Source: an uncultured SAR86 cluster bacterium (lineage in GTDB: Bacteria > Pseudomonadota > Gammaproteobacteria > Magnimaribacterales > AG-339-G14). From it: a DNA stretch of 64,000 nucleotides. The notes under the pieces are model-generated. The model did no database searches, was not told where the DNA came from, and saw nothing but the letters and a program-made list of their open reading frames with translations. The stretch covers positions 1-64,000 of the forward strand of contig CACJRI010000004.1 of the NCBI GenBank assembly GCA_902595715.1. The letters run 5' to 3'. Positions 1-9,488 of this stretch are shown here, one piece after another. A program made the translations under genes and the position numbers. Positions within the stretch are counted from its first letter, which is position 1; each line of letters starts with the position of its first letter.

Positions 1-1
1 A

Positions 2-436
2 AAGGTAGGAATTGTCTCAAGGTCAGGAACTCTTACTTACGAAGCAGTTGATCAGACTACCAAGGTAGGTCTTGGACAGTCTACTTGTGTGGGTATAGGC
101 GGAGATCCGCTTCCTGGTACAAGCTTTATTGATGTTTTAAAGCTTTTTGAAGAGGATCCTCAAACAGAGGGAATTGTTATGGTAGGAGAAATTGGGGGTT
201 CAGCTGAGGAAGAAGCGGCAGAATATATCAAAGAAAACGTCTCTAAGCCTGTTGTAGGTTACATAGCAGGAGTAAGCGCACCTCCCGGAAAAAGAATGGG
301 CCATGCAGGCGCAATAATTTCCGGCGGCAAAGGAACTGCAGAAGATAAATTTAATGCTCTAGAAAGTGCTGGGGTAAGGACTGTTAAAAGTCCATCTGAA
401 ATAGGACAATCTATTTTAGAAGAAATGTCTCTTTAA
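2..436 (+). CDS. sucD: Succinyl-CoA synthetase alpha subunit, 3' part (5' end outside window)
   Basis: The ADP/GDP-forming succinyl-CoA synthetase alpha subunit binds CoA and carries the phosphohistidine intermediate in the TCA cycle, in complex with SucB. The open frame runs from the window edge, so about the first half of a ~290-residue protein is missing; the GTG at 89 is an internal valine codon, not the start. Seen here are [10 protein letters not shown], the GIGGDP loop and [17 protein letters not shown], which holds the active-site histidine. The gene ends in a hairpin shared with the convergent glucosidase gene. Family assignment is secure. Confidence 0.96.
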   Translation, partial: KVGIVSRSGTLTYEAVDQTTKVGLGQSTCVGIGGDPLPGTSFIDVLKLFEEDPQTEGIVMVGEIGGSAEEEAAEYIKENVSKPVVGYIAGVSAPPGKRMGHAGAIISGGKGTAEDKFNALESAGVRTVKSPSEIGQSILEEMSL

Positions 437-459
437 GATTTCTTATTCGAAATCTTAAA
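432..459. terminator. Hairpin between convergent sucD and GH13 genes
   Basis: A perfect 11-bp inverted repeat (432-442 with 449-459) encloses a six-base loop. It overlaps the stop codons of both convergent genes. Neither side has a strong T-run, so it is a candidate bidirectional terminator or mRNA 3'-end stabiliser rather than a textbook intrinsic terminator. Confidence 0.5.
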
Positions 460-2061
460 ATCTGTTTTCGTTAAGAAACAAAATCCATAGGACGATAGAT
501 ATAATTTTTTTGAGTCTTGCCTGACCTGCTGAGATGGAAGAAAAGGTATAATTTTTCCATAAGTATTATCTATCGCAATTTCTCTTTGGGAAAAATTAAA
601 CATACAGCAAATTTCTTTCTCATTTCCTCTATAAAAAATCAAAACTTCATTATTATTTTCAAAATAAATCTCTTCGGTAAAGAAGGATATTTTTTTTCTT
701 AAAGAAATAAATGATTTATAAAAATGATAGGTTGAGTTTCTATCTTTTAATTGCTTTTTAACAGAGTTGATAATTTGTTCTTTTTTAATTGGAAGCCACG
801 GCTTTGCACTTGAAAAGCCAGCAAATTTCTTACTTTCATCCCAAATCATAGGAGTTCTACATCCATCTCTACCAAAATCCATAGGCCAGAATTTTTTTCC
901 AGGAGGATCTTTAATTTCATCAAATTCAATTTTGGTTTGAGTTTGACCAAGCTCTTCGCCCTGATAAATGCATGGTGTTCCTTTCAATGACATGAGTAAC
1001 GCACAAGTTAATTTTGCAAATTTTTGTCTAACTTTTTCTGTTTTATTCCACCTAGACAAATGCCTCACTACATCGTGATTGGAAAAACTCCATGTTGGCC
1101 ACCCATCTTTAGTTTCTTTGAAAAATTTAGAAACAGTATTCCTTATGTGTTTTGGAGAAAATTCATCTCTGAGAAGATCAAAGCTGTAAGCCATATGCAG
1201 CTTGTCATTGTTCGCAGTGTATTTGGCTTGTAATTCAACATTTGAAATTTCTCCAATCATCGTCGTGTCTTTATATTCATCGGTTAGCTTCCTTAGCTTT
1301 TTTAGGAATACAAAATTATCTTTTTGATTAATTGAATATTTCAAATTTTGATAATAGTAAGGATTTTTTCCAGAAGCACTTGATTTGATAGCAGGATTAT
1401 TTCTTAATTTTTTATCATGAAAATAATAATTAGCAGTATCAAGCCTAAAGCCATCAACGCCTTTTTCTAGCCAAAACTTAACAGTTGAAAGTAACCATTT
1501 CTGAACATCTATGTTATGGAAGTTAAAGTCTGGTTGTGACTTTAAAAAATTATGTAAGTAATATTGTTCTCTAACGGTATCCCATTCCCATGCAGAACCT
1601 CCAAAAACAGAAAGCCAATTATTTGGAGGAGAGCCATCAGGCTTAGGATCGGCCCAGACATACCAATCCGATTTTGAGTTATTTTTATTTGATTTACTGA
1701 TCTTAAAGAAAGGATGAGCATCAGAACTATGTGATAAAACTTGATCAATTATTACTTTAATTTTCTTTTCTTTGGCTTTTTCTATAAGTTTTTCAAAATC
1801 ATGAATATTTCCAAATAAGGGATCAATGTCAGTGTAATTGGAAACATCGTAACCCATATCTTTCATAGGAGAGGTAAAAATCGGAGAAAGCCATATTGCA
1901 TCAACACCCAACGAAGATAAGTAAGGAATTTTTTTGGATATTCCTTTGAGATCACCGATACCATTTCCAGAAGTGTCATTGAAAGAACGTGGATAAATCT
2001 GGTAAATAACTCCTTTTTTCCACCAAGGGAGGTTAGTTTCTGAAGAAAACTTTTTAGTCAC
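433..2061 (-). CDS. Glycoside hydrolase family 13 alpha-glucosidase (oligo-1,6-glucosidase type)
   Basis: This 542-residue GH13 enzyme would hydrolyse alpha-1,4 or alpha-1,6 glucosidic bonds of short maltose-type oligosaccharides. The TIM-barrel motifs are clear: DQVLSH near 106-111, GFRLDTAN with the nucleophile Asp208, MIGEI with the acid/base Glu271 and FSNHD with Asp330. No signal peptide is visible, so it is probably cytoplasmic. The start is a GTG that overlaps the end of the upstream MDR gene by 8 bases, implying translational coupling. No sugar transporter lies nearby, and exact substrate specificity cannot be read from the motifs. Confidence 0.93.
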   Translation of the reverse strand: MTKKFSSETNLPWWKKGVIYQIYPRSFNDTSGNGIGDLKGISKKIPYLSSLGVDAIWLSPIFTSPMKDMGYDVSNYTDIDPLFGNIHDFEKLIEKAKEKKIKVIIDQVLSHSSDAHPFFKISKSNKNNSKSDWYVWADPKPDGSPPNNWLSVFGGSAWEWDTVREQYYLHNFLKSQPDFNFHNIDVQKWLLSTVKFWLEKGVDGFRLDTANYYFHDKKLRNNPAIKSSASGKNPYYYQNLKYSINQKDNFVFLKKLRKLTDEYKDTTMIGEISNVELQAKYTANNDKLHMAYSFDLLRDEFSPKHIRNTVSKFFKETKDGWPTWSFSNHDVVRHLSRWNKTEKVRQKFAKLTCALLMSLKGTPCIYQGEELGQTQTKIEFDEIKDPPGKKFWPMDFGRDGCRTPMIWDESKKFAGFSSAKPWLPIKKEQIINSVKKQLKDRNSTYHFYKSFISLRKKISFFTEEIYFENNNEVLIFYRGNEKEICCMFNFSQREIAIDNTYGKIIPFLPSQQVRQDSKKLYLSSYGFCFLTKTDFKISNKKS

Positions 2062-3091
2062 TCACTTTAATAAGTTGTTTTCCAAAATTCTTACCGCTTA
2101 ATACATCTCTTAACCCCTGAGGAGCATTCTCGATACCTTCTAAGACAGTTTCTTTGTATTTTATTTTACCTTGACGCATCCATTCAGCTAACTCGCGTGT
2201 TGCCTGTTCCCACTTTTCATTAAATTCCGTAACTACAAAAAATCTATGTTCGGGCGCTGGATCTAAATTCCCAAAGATATCAAATGGAGTCTCAGGTAAC
2301 TCACTGCTTTCTGAGATATTTGAATTAAAGGAATTATAGGCTGAGATAAAGCCACAAATTGGAACTCTCGCTCCAGGATTGAGAAGTTCAGCAACTGTTT
2401 TTGAAACTTCTCCGCCAACGTTTTCAAAATAGATATCTATCCCATCTGAACAAGCCTTAGATAAGTCATCTCTGAATGTTTTTGCTTTATAGTCAATGGC
2501 ATAATCCAATCCCATCACATCCTTAACAAAATCACATTTTTTCTTTCCACCTGCAATACCTATTGTTTTGCAACCAATAAGTTTAGCCATTTGACCAACG
2601 ACAGAGCCCACAGCTCCAGAGGCTGCAGATACAACCACAGTATCACTTTCCTTTACCTTTCCTACTTCTTTAAGCCCAAAATAAGCAGTTCTACCTGGCA
2701 TGCCTGCTGGTCCTAAAAAAGATTGTATTGGTGCCAAGTCAGGATAAATTCTCATTAACGCAGGATTATCATCATTACATCTAATGAAAGACTGCCAACC
2801 CAAGTGGGCTGCAACATAATCTCCAATTTGGAATTTCTCTGATCTGGATTGAATTACTTGCCCAACGCTTTCACCTGTCATTACCTCTCCTATTGCAACA
2901 GGCTCAGTATAGGATTTCATGTCGTTCATTCTGCCTCGCATGTATGGATCAATAGAGAGATACATCACTTTTATCAAAATTTGATTCTCATTAAGATCAT
3001 TTATAGAAGCCTCTTCCAATTTCCAACATTCATCTTCCGGCATGCCTTCAGGTCTTTTTGCTAAGACCCATCTCTTATTTATTTTTTCCAT
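2054..3091 (-). CDS. NADP-dependent oxidoreductase, zinc-free MDR family (CurA/leukotriene B4 dehydrogenase-like)
   Basis: This 345-residue medium-chain reductase resembles the CurA/PTGR group, which reduces the double bond of alpha,beta-unsaturated carbonyls with NADPH. Visible marks are YLSIDPYMRGRM in the N-terminal catalytic domain and the Rossmann segment SAASGAVGSVVGQMAKLIG; the cysteine/histidine zinc ligands of alcohol dehydrogenases are absent. A good AGGGAG ribosome-binding site precedes the ATG. It lies 5 bases after tusA and overlaps the glucosidase gene. The likely role is detoxifying reactive enones or aldehydes; the substrate is unknown. Confidence 0.9.
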   Translation of the reverse strand: MEKINKRWVLAKRPEGMPEDECWKLEEASINDLNENQILIKVMYLSIDPYMRGRMNDMKSYTEPVAIGEVMTGESVGQVIQSRSEKFQIGDYVAAHLGWQSFIRCNDDNPALMRIYPDLAPIQSFLGPAGMPGRTAYFGLKEVGKVKESDTVVVSAASGAVGSVVGQMAKLIGCKTIGIAGGKKKCDFVKDVMGLDYAIDYKAKTFRDDLSKACSDGIDIYFENVGGEVSKTVAELLNPGARVPICGFISAYNSFNSNISESSELPETPFDIFGNLDPAPEHRFFVVTEFNEKWEQATRELAEWMRQGKIKYKETVLEGIENAPQGLRDVLSGKNFGKQLIKVSD

Positions 3092-3096
3092 ATTTC

Positions 3097-3318
3097 TTAT
3101 TCTCCCTTTTTTACTTTGAATGTAATGATTCCGTCTTCCTCAGAAAAAGATATCAACGAATGATTAAGATATTCACAGAACTTTTTAACATCTTTAATCG
3201 CAGTAGGATCTGTGGCTATGAGAGTCACTTCATCACCTTTTTTAGCTTCATGAATAGATTGATGAAGAAGCATTATTGGTTCAGGACATTTAAGACCTTT
3301 GGCATTTATTTCAATCAT
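3097..3318 (-). CDS. tusA: TusA/SirA-family sulfur carrier protein
   Basis: This 73-residue protein of the TusA fold takes persulfide sulfur from cysteine desulfurase and passes it on, classically for 2-thiouridine in tRNA. The diagnostic motif is GLKCPEPIMLL, with the acceptor Cys11 in the CPxP signature at the start of helix 1. Length is slightly under the usual ~80 residues but the domain is complete. It sits directly between the MATE gene (adjacent, no gap) and the MDR gene in one minus-strand run. Whether it is the tRNA-thiolation TusA or a paralogue of another sulfur pathway cannot be told. Confidence 0.88.
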   Translation of the reverse strand: MIEINAKGLKCPEPIMLLHQSIHEAKKGDEVTLIATDPTAIKDVKKFCEYLNHSLISFSEEDGIITFKVKKGE

Positions 3319-4728
3319 TCAAGAATTTAAGACAAATCTACTTCTACCTCTTCCAGTAGTATAATTAACTCTTGCAATAACAAAAGCTGCCGAAACAAAA
3401 AGACCAACGGTCAAACCGATCCACATACCTGGTGCCCCAATAGGATCTGAAAAGAAGTCAGTCATTGACAGGGTATATCCAATTGGCATTCCAATAATCC
3501 AATAAGCGATAAGCATAAAAAAGAATAAAATCTGAGTATCTTTAAAACCTCTCAAAGCACCAACGCCAGCAAAGTTGAGCCCATCTGCAATCTGGAATAT
3601 GGCAGCAATTATTAATAATTTAGCTGCTAAATTCACAATTCCGATATCTGGATTGAAGAAGCTAGCAAGGTAATTACCAAACTCTATCAGAACAAAGGTA
3701 TTTATAATTGCCAAAAACAAGGCAAAAAACATAGCAAAAAATGAAGAATATCTTGCTCTATCTAATGAGTTTGACCCTACTAAATTTCCAACCCTAACAT
3801 TAGCTGCTAAGCCTATTGATAGTGGCAACATGAAAGTTAAAGTAGTTACTTGCATGGCAATTGCATGAGCAGAAATTACATTTTCACCAAGCCTGCTTAA
3901 AATCAAACCTGCTCCACTAAAAACAGCTATTTCTATGAATAAGGTTCCACCAATTGGTATTCCAAGTTTTATGATTTCAGCAATTTGTTTTGGATTAGGA
4001 GCTTCAAAACTCTCAAAAAATCTAATTTCTTTAAAGTATTTTGAAAAATAAATGTACCCAAGAATGATTAGAAGAGAAGACCATGAAGAAATTAGAAATG
4101 CTATTCCACAACCTTTACCACCCAATTCAGGGAAGCCAAATTTACCAAAAATCAAAACATAATTCACTAGAGCATTTATTAAGACCATCACAACATTTAT
4201 GTAAGTAATGGGAAGTGGTTTTTTCATACCCTCACACATGGATCTCAAAGGTTGAAATAAAAACATAGCCGGAGCACCAATCATCAACCCAATTAAATAA
4301 TCCTTTGTAATGGACTTTACTTCTTCGGGAGTGCCTAAAATATTTAGAAGTGAATCAGCATTTAACGTGTAAACAACAAATAGAAGAATCAAGGGGATTG
4401 TTAGCCAATAAGACTGCTTTACGATGGGTCCAATTTGTGTAATTTGCTTTGCGCCATAAAATTGAGCAACAAAAGAAGTAACGATAAACAATACTCCTGC
4501 GATCCCAAAATAAGCAGGCCAAAATAGCATATTACCTATAGCAACAGCAGCCTGATCAACAGTGTTGTAATTACCGGTCATTAAAGCAGAAATTATTCCA
4601 GTAGCGTGTGCTGCTAATTGAGTCAAAAGCATTGGAGTAGCTAATTTAAAATATTCCTTGGCTTCTTCTGAAGCCATTGAGTTTTTTATAACGCTATCTT
4701 CTCTAGAAGTGTTGAGGGTTTCTTTCAT
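3319..4728 (-). CDS. MATE-family efflux transporter (NorM-like)
   Basis: This 469-residue inner-membrane transporter has about 12 hydrophobic segments arranged as two homologous halves, as expected for MATE drug/sodium or drug/proton antiporters. The N-terminal segment FKLATPMLLTQLAAHATG and the central FGKFGFPELGGKGCG region are typical of the NorM branch. The ATG start is the first gene of the minus-strand run with tusA, the MDR reductase and the glucosidase, and is transcribed divergently from the acyltransferase gene. Substrate is unknown. Confidence 0.92.
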   Translation of the reverse strand: MKETLNTSREDSVIKNSMASEEAKEYFKLATPMLLTQLAAHATGIISALMTGNYNTVDQAAVAIGNMLFWPAYFGIAGVLFIVTSFVAQFYGAKQITQIGPIVKQSYWLTIPLILLFVVYTLNADSLLNILGTPEEVKSITKDYLIGLMIGAPAMFLFQPLRSMCEGMKKPLPITYINVVMVLINALVNYVLIFGKFGFPELGGKGCGIAFLISSWSSLLIILGYIYFSKYFKEIRFFESFEAPNPKQIAEIIKLGIPIGGTLFIEIAVFSGAGLILSRLGENVISAHAIAMQVTTLTFMLPLSIGLAANVRVGNLVGSNSLDRARYSSFFAMFFALFLAIINTFVLIEFGNYLASFFNPDIGIVNLAAKLLIIAAIFQIADGLNFAGVGALRGFKDTQILFFFMLIAYWIIGMPIGYTLSMTDFFSDPIGAPGMWIGLTVGLFVSAAFVIARVNYTTGRGRSRFVLNS

Positions 4729-4870
4729 AGAATCGCTGTATCATACATGATGTAAAAATATCTGGAGATTAAAAATTAGAAAAGACAATAGACCTTTTTG
4801 GCTAAAAAGAATTCATTGGTGGTTTGATCAACAATATATAAAAAAAATTATCACTCCTCAATTTGATCAT

Positions 4871-5497
4871 TTGGGAACCAGCCCTCTTATTTTGGGCGTA
4901 AAATATCTTCACGTATCTGGTAAAAACATATCGGTTGGAGATTTCGCAACTTTTATAACATCCCCAGATGCTCATGTTCACATTACTACATGGAATGCAG
5001 ACAAACACGATGGAAAAATAGAAGCAGGCAAGTTTTGTTTGTTTAGTCCAGGAGTAAGAATTTCTGCAGCTACTTCAATAAAAATTGGAGATTCATGTAT
5101 GTTTGCAAATGGGGCATACATTTCCGACTCTGATTGGCATGGAATTTATGATAGAGCTTTGCCTGTTGGAAAGTCTTTAGAAGTAGTTCTAGAAGACAAC
5201 GTTTGGATAGGAGATAGTGCAATTGTTAATAAAGGGGTGAGAATTGGAAAAAATAGTATTGTTGGTGCTGGATCGATAGTGGTTAAAGATGTTCCTCCAA
5301 ATGTAGTAGTTGCTGGCAATCCGGCAAAAGTAGTAAAAGAATTAGATGAAAATGAAAAAATGATTTCTAGAGCAGATATGTTTTCTTCCCCTAAAGAATT
5401 GGATGATTTGTATCTCAAAATTGATCAAATCAGTCTTAAAAACAATTCTTTTTTTGGCTGGATAAAAAGTAAATTGCTGCCTAACAAAAACAATTGA
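4871..5497 (+). CDS. Left-handed beta-helix (hexapeptide-repeat) acyltransferase; 5' end uncertain
   Basis: The protein is a CoA-dependent O- or N-acyltransferase of the LbetaH superfamily: successive [LIV]-G-x-x-x-x hexapeptide repeats run from about residue 20 to 145 ([32 protein letters not shown]). The only canonical in-frame start is TTG 4871, but the same frame upstream (4754-4870) reads a convincing N-terminus ([16 protein letters not shown], then ITPQFDHLG). No ATG/GTG/TTG exists there, and TGA 4748 closes it. If base T4753 were absent, ATG ATG at 4747-4752 would join this frame exactly. The coding sequence may therefore really begin near 4747. It overlaps pdxB at TGATG. Confidence 0.8.
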   Translation: MGTSPLILGVKYLHVSGKNISVGDFATFITSPDAHVHITTWNADKHDGKIEAGKFCLFSPGVRISAATSIKIGDSCMFANGAYISDSDWHGIYDRALPVGKSLEVVLEDNVWIGDSAIVNKGVRIGKNSIVGAGSIVVKDVPPNVVVAGNPAKVVKELDENEKMISRADMFSSPKELDDLYLKIDQISLKNNSFFGWIKSKLLPNKNN

Positions 5498-6600
5498 TGA
5501 ATATTGTTATAAATAAAGACTTGCAACAGTTAATTAAAACATTTGAAAGTAATTCTAAATTCAATGTTCGAAGCCTTGCCTCACACGATATCTCAAATCA
5601 AGCTATCAAAGATTCCGACGCTGTCTTTTTGGGATCTACGACGAAAATTAACGAAGAATTGTTAGATAACACAAATGTTAAATTTGTTGCTTCTTTAACT
5701 TCAGGAGAAGATCACATTGATCAAGGTTATATTGAAAACTCAAATATTCACCTTTCTATAGGAAAGGGCGGAAATACATTAGCTGTCATTGAATATTTAT
5801 TAAGTGTTTTATCTATCTTGATTATTGGCAATAAAATTAGGCCTTATGAGACAAAGTTTGGCATCATCGGTTATGGCAATATAGGCAAAAGATTTAAAAA
5901 TATTTTGGATGAAATTAATTTTCCATGTTGTATTTATGATCCATATTTTCCCGAAGTATCTGCAAGCCTTGAAGAGGTTTTATCCTCCGAAGTAATTTCC
6001 TTAAACTGTTCTTACTCCAAAACTGGGAAATTTCCGTCTCATAATCTTTTAGATATAAATTTTCTGAATGAAATGAAAGATGATCAGTTTTTAATTAATT
6101 CTTCTAGGGGTGAAGTTTTAAGTGACGAATACTACTTATCAAAAAAATCGGAAAATTTTATTTTTGATGTATGGCCTAATGAACCCAATCTTAATTTAAC
6201 AAAGTTTAAAAAGCCTTATATCGCGACCCCCCATATTGCGGGAAAAACAATGAGCGCAGAAAACAAATTTAATGAAAAAGCTTTAAGTGAATTTAAACGT
6301 TTCTTTGATGAAAATATAGAGGCAAACGAACCAAAGAAACTGATTGATTTTACGATAGATAATTCCATAGAAGAGGAAATGGATGTCTTCGGAATTCCGC
6401 CTTCAATCTTTCTAAAAATTTATGATGTTAAAAGGGATGACGCAGCCTTTAAAAGTTTTTTCAAAAAAAAAGAAGATCCAAGAGACTTTCAGGAATTAAG
6501 AACTTCGCTCAAAAGGCTAGGTTTTAATAATCATAAAATAGTTGGTGATATAGGCACTGCAGCCAAATCAAAATTAGAGCTTTTTGGATTCAGACTTTAA
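5497..6600 (+). CDS. pdxB: Erythronate-4-phosphate dehydrogenase
   Basis: PdxB oxidises 4-phosphoerythronate with NAD in the DXP-dependent pyridoxal 5'-phosphate pathway. This 367-residue member of the D-2-hydroxyacid dehydrogenase family shows the substrate segment TSGEDHID, the nucleotide-binding GIIGYGNIGKRF, the arginine-bearing NSSRGEVL and the PHIAGKT motif with the catalytic histidine; the C-terminal PdxB dimerisation region follows. The ATG at 5497 overlaps the acyltransferase stop; a TTG one codon earlier is less likely. pdxJ is missing from its usual place between recO and acpS elsewhere in the window. Confidence 0.93.
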   Translation: MNIVINKDLQQLIKTFESNSKFNVRSLASHDISNQAIKDSDAVFLGSTTKINEELLDNTNVKFVASLTSGEDHIDQGYIENSNIHLSIGKGGNTLAVIEYLLSVLSILIIGNKIRPYETKFGIIGYGNIGKRFKNILDEINFPCCIYDPYFPEVSASLEEVLSSEVISLNCSYSKTGKFPSHNLLDINFLNEMKDDQFLINSSRGEVLSDEYYLSKKSENFIFDVWPNEPNLNLTKFKKPYIATPHIAGKTMSAENKFNEKALSEFKRFFDENIEANEPKKLIDFTIDNSIEEEMDVFGIPPSIFLKIYDVKRDDAAFKSFFKKKEDPRDFQELRTSLKRLGFNNHKIVGDIGTAAKSKLELFGFRL

Positions 6601-6620
6601 GAAAGGCATCAATTGTCTAG

Positions 6621-6626
6621 TATAAT
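6621..6626 (+). promoter_or_regulatory. -10 hexamer of the desaturase gene, possible leaderless start
   Basis: A perfect TATAAT ends six bases before the ATG at 6633, so transcription would start at or next to the A of the start codon. No ribosome-binding site is present and no good -35 is seen. Confidence 0.6.
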
Positions 6627-6632
6627 GAACCT

Positions 6633-7544
6633 ATGATTAACCCAAATACTCTTCTTTCTGAAGAAGAAATTGCCATTTTGAGAGATTCTAAGGATTGGAG
6701 GAATTATTTAGCTATCGCTAGTATTTGGGCTCAAATTGTTCTTAGCTTTCTTATTTTTTCTTTTTCGCCAAGTGTCTTAACCTTTATAGTTGCCGCTCTA
6801 ATTATTGGAACCAGACAGTTTGCCTTGGTAGTGATGATGCACGACGGTGCTCATAATCTGATTTCAAAGAATAAAAAGATTAACGATTTTATTTCACAGT
6901 GGCTTTGCGCCTATCCGATGATGACAGAGACTGTGAATTATAGAAAATATCACCTAAAACACCACAAACATACGGAAACCGACTTAGATCCCGATAAAAG
7001 CCTGACTGATCCTTTTCCCGTCTCAAAAAAAAGCTTTTCTCGAAAAGTATTAAGAGATTTAACTGGCATAGCTGGTTTGAGGCGTTATTTTGGATATTTG
7101 TATTCAGCATGGGGCGCAAATGAAAATACTTTTTTTGGACACCTTAAACATTTTGTTTCTTCGCTTTATGGTTTTTTAATTTGTCAGCTAGTAATTTTTT
7201 CGACATTAGCTTTTTTTAATGTGCCATGGCTGTATTTACTTTTGTGGTGGATACCAAAATTAACAATTTTCAGTTTATTTTACAGGCTGAGAAGCATTTC
7301 AGAACACGCTTGTACATCTGGACAAGATGACTTTACCCATACTAGAACAACTTTATCTTCAAATTTCGTAAGATATTTTATTGCACCTCTGAATGTAAAT
7401 TACCATCTTGAGCATCATCTATTTATGTTTTGTCCTTGGTATAACCTTCCTAAAGCTCACGAAATGTTGAAAGAGAAAGATTTCTATAAAGATTTAGAAA
7501 TTGAAAAAGGCTACTTCAACGTTTTTAAAAAAGTAATTATCTAG
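6633..7544 (+). CDS. Membrane fatty acid desaturase family protein
   Basis: This 303-residue integral-membrane di-iron enzyme is of the desaturase/hydroxylase superfamily. The three histidine boxes are present: HDGAH (70-74), HLKHHKH (107-113) and NYHLEHHLF in the C-terminal third, separated by hydrophobic segments. It would introduce a double bond, or a hydroxyl group, into an acyl chain, most simply to adjust membrane fluidity; a carotenoid or sphingolipid substrate cannot be excluded. Its start codon lies directly after a TATAAT, suggesting its own promoter and a leaderless mRNA. Confidence 0.88.
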   Translation: MINPNTLLSEEEIAILRDSKDWRNYLAIASIWAQIVLSFLIFSFSPSVLTFIVAALIIGTRQFALVVMMHDGAHNLISKNKKINDFISQWLCAYPMMTETVNYRKYHLKHHKHTETDLDPDKSLTDPFPVSKKSFSRKVLRDLTGIAGLRRYFGYLYSAWGANENTFFGHLKHFVSSLYGFLICQLVIFSTLAFFNVPWLYLLLWWIPKLTIFSLFYRLRSISEHACTSGQDDFTHTRTTLSSNFVRYFIAPLNVNYHLEHHLFMFCPWYNLPKAHEMLKEKDFYKDLEIEKGYFNVFKKVII

Positions 7545-7545
7545 A

Positions 7546-7929
7546 ATGAATAAAGAAGATCTCAAAGGTAAGATTTCTAAAGCTTCTTACATAGTCACTC
7601 AAGAGCATGGAACTGAAGCACCTTTTTCTGGTGAACTTTTGGATACAAAAGAGCAAGGTATTTTTACTTGTGTTTGTTGTGGCAACAAGCTTTTTTCCTC
7701 AGATACAAAATATGATTCCGGAACGGGATGGCCAAGCTTTTGGGATGTTTTTAATGAAAATTCTGTTGGTGAAGAAATTGATAAAAGTCATGGGATGATT
7801 CGAACTGAAGTGCATTGTCAAAAGTGCGGTGCTCATTTAGGACATTTGTTTCCTGATGGGCCTATGCCCACAGGAAAAAGGTATTGTATGAATTCTGTTG
7901 CAATGCAGTTTAAAAAATCTGATAAGTAA
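7546..7929 (+). CDS. msrB: Peptide-methionine (R)-S-oxide reductase MsrB
   Basis: MsrB reduces the R epimer of methionine sulfoxide in proteins. The 127-residue protein has the two zinc-binding pairs (CVCC at 42-45 and CQKC), the substrate loop SGTGWPSFW and the catalytic cysteine in RYCMNS. It is full length and soluble. It begins one base after the desaturase stop, so both genes probably share a transcript, a combination compatible with oxidative or membrane stress; no msrA is in the window. Confidence 0.96.
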   Translation: MNKEDLKGKISKASYIVTQEHGTEAPFSGELLDTKEQGIFTCVCCGNKLFSSDTKYDSGTGWPSFWDVFNENSVGEEIDKSHGMIRTEVHCQKCGAHLGHLFPDGPMPTGKRYCMNSVAMQFKKSDK

Positions 7930-7931
7930 AA

Positions 7932-9488
7932 TTGGATTCCTCACAAAGTCAAAAGACTAAAACTTCCCTAAAAACTTTAGTTGTTTCTTTTTGGACTTTC
8001 ATTTCAAGAATATTTGGAGTTTTAAGAGATATAGCAACCACATACATTTTGGGAGCCGGAGTTGCCCATGATGTATTTGTGGTGATGCTAAAAATACCCA
8101 ACTTATTCAGAAGGCTAGTTGCTGAGGGTGCTTTTAGCCAAGCTTTCATACCTGTCTTTACGGAATACAAGAATAATCAATCAAGAGAAGAGCTTAAGAA
8201 GCTAATAGATTTAACTTTTACAGCAATTTCGTCATTGGTCTTATTTCTCTGTATTTTGTTCATGATTTTTGCTCCAATCGTGGTTTTTATTTTTGCTCCA
8301 GGGTTTTATTTTGATCCGGCAAAAAAAATTCTTGCAATAGAAATCTTGAGAATTACTTTTCCTTACTTATTTTTTGTGTCTTTGGTTGCTTTTTTCGGGG
8401 CTATACTGAATTCTTTCAGTCTCTTTTCCATCCCAGCTGCAACTCCAATTGCTTTTAATTTAAGCATAATTATCGGAGCGATATTTTTTACAGATTACTT
8501 CCAACTTCCAGTTTTGGCTATTGCCTGGGGAGTTTTTGCAGCAGGACTCATTCAATTTTTTATAAATATTATACCTATCCTTAAACTCAAGCTATTTCCA
8601 AAATTAAAATTGGATTTTAATCATCCCGGATTAAAAAAAATTTCAATATTGATGCTTCCAGGAATTTTAAGTGGGGGAATAATTCAAATTAATATCCTTA
8701 TAGATACAATTTTTGCATCTCTACTAAAAACCGGAAGCCCAACTTGGCTATATCTTTCTGATAGATTAATTCAATTACCTTTGGGGATTTTTGCTATCGC
8801 TGCAGCTACAGTCATTTTGCCCGCTCTATCAAATGCTGCTGCTCAAAAAAATGATTTGGAATTCAATGAAAAATTTAATTGGGCTTTAAAATTTATATTT
8901 ATTGTAGGCATCCCGTCATCAGTTGGACTACATTTTTTAAGCTCGGAAATCATTAGTATCTTATTCTTGCGAGGTGAGTTTTCAACTTTAGATACTCTTA
9001 TGACAAGTTACAGTCTAAAAGCATTTTGTTTTGGGTTGATCGCATTTATGGCTATAAAAATTCTCAATGTCGGTTTTTTTGCAAGACAAGATCCCAAAAC
9101 CCCAATGTATGTAGCTCTAATATCCTTGATTCTAAATGTTATTTTCAATTGGCTATTTGCTTTTAAGTTTGGTTATGGTCATGTTGGTTTAGCAATTGGA
9201 AGTGTTATAGCTGCAATAGTTAGCTTTCTTATTCTAAGTTTTATACTCATTAAAAGATCAATATTAACTCTTGAAAGAGATTCAATGATTTTTTTCATGA
9301 AAATTATTATCAGTTCTTTAGGTTTATTTTTTGGACTTGTTGGCTTTCAAACATTATTTCCTAACTTTTCTGACTGGAGTTTATTAGTTCAAATTTTTAA
9401 TTTGCTCTCCATTATTCTATTTGGAGCATTTATATATTTTGGTTTAATGTTTGTACTCGGTTTAAGGATGAGTTTTTTTAAAAATTAA
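7932..9488 (+). CDS. murJ: Lipid II flippase MurJ (MviN)
   Basis: MurJ moves lipid-linked peptidoglycan precursor across the inner membrane. This 518-residue MOP-superfamily protein has about 14 hydrophobic segments; VSFWTFISRIFGVLRDIATT and RRLVAEGAFSQAFIPVFTEY are the classic N-terminal MviN motifs carrying essential arginines. The start is a TTG three bases after the msrB stop; no nearer canonical start precedes the conserved region. It is followed immediately by ribF, the usual murJ-ribF-ileS-lspA-ispH order of gammaproteobacteria. Confidence 0.96.
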   Translation: MDSSQSQKTKTSLKTLVVSFWTFISRIFGVLRDIATTYILGAGVAHDVFVVMLKIPNLFRRLVAEGAFSQAFIPVFTEYKNNQSREELKKLIDLTFTAISSLVLFLCILFMIFAPIVVFIFAPGFYFDPAKKILAIEILRITFPYLFFVSLVAFFGAILNSFSLFSIPAATPIAFNLSIIIGAIFFTDYFQLPVLAIAWGVFAAGLIQFFINIIPILKLKLFPKLKLDFNHPGLKKISILMLPGILSGGIIQINILIDTIFASLLKTGSPTWLYLSDRLIQLPLGIFAIAAATVILPALSNAAAQKNDLEFNEKFNWALKFIFIVGIPSSVGLHFLSSEIISILFLRGEFSTLDTLMTSYSLKAFCFGLIAFMAIKILNVGFFARQDPKTPMYVALISLILNVIFNWLFAFKFGYGHVGLAIGSVIAAIVSFLILSFILIKRSILTLERDSMIFFMKIIISSLGLFFGLVGFQTLFPNFSDWSLLVQIFNLLSIILFGAFIYFGLMFVLGLRMSFFKN

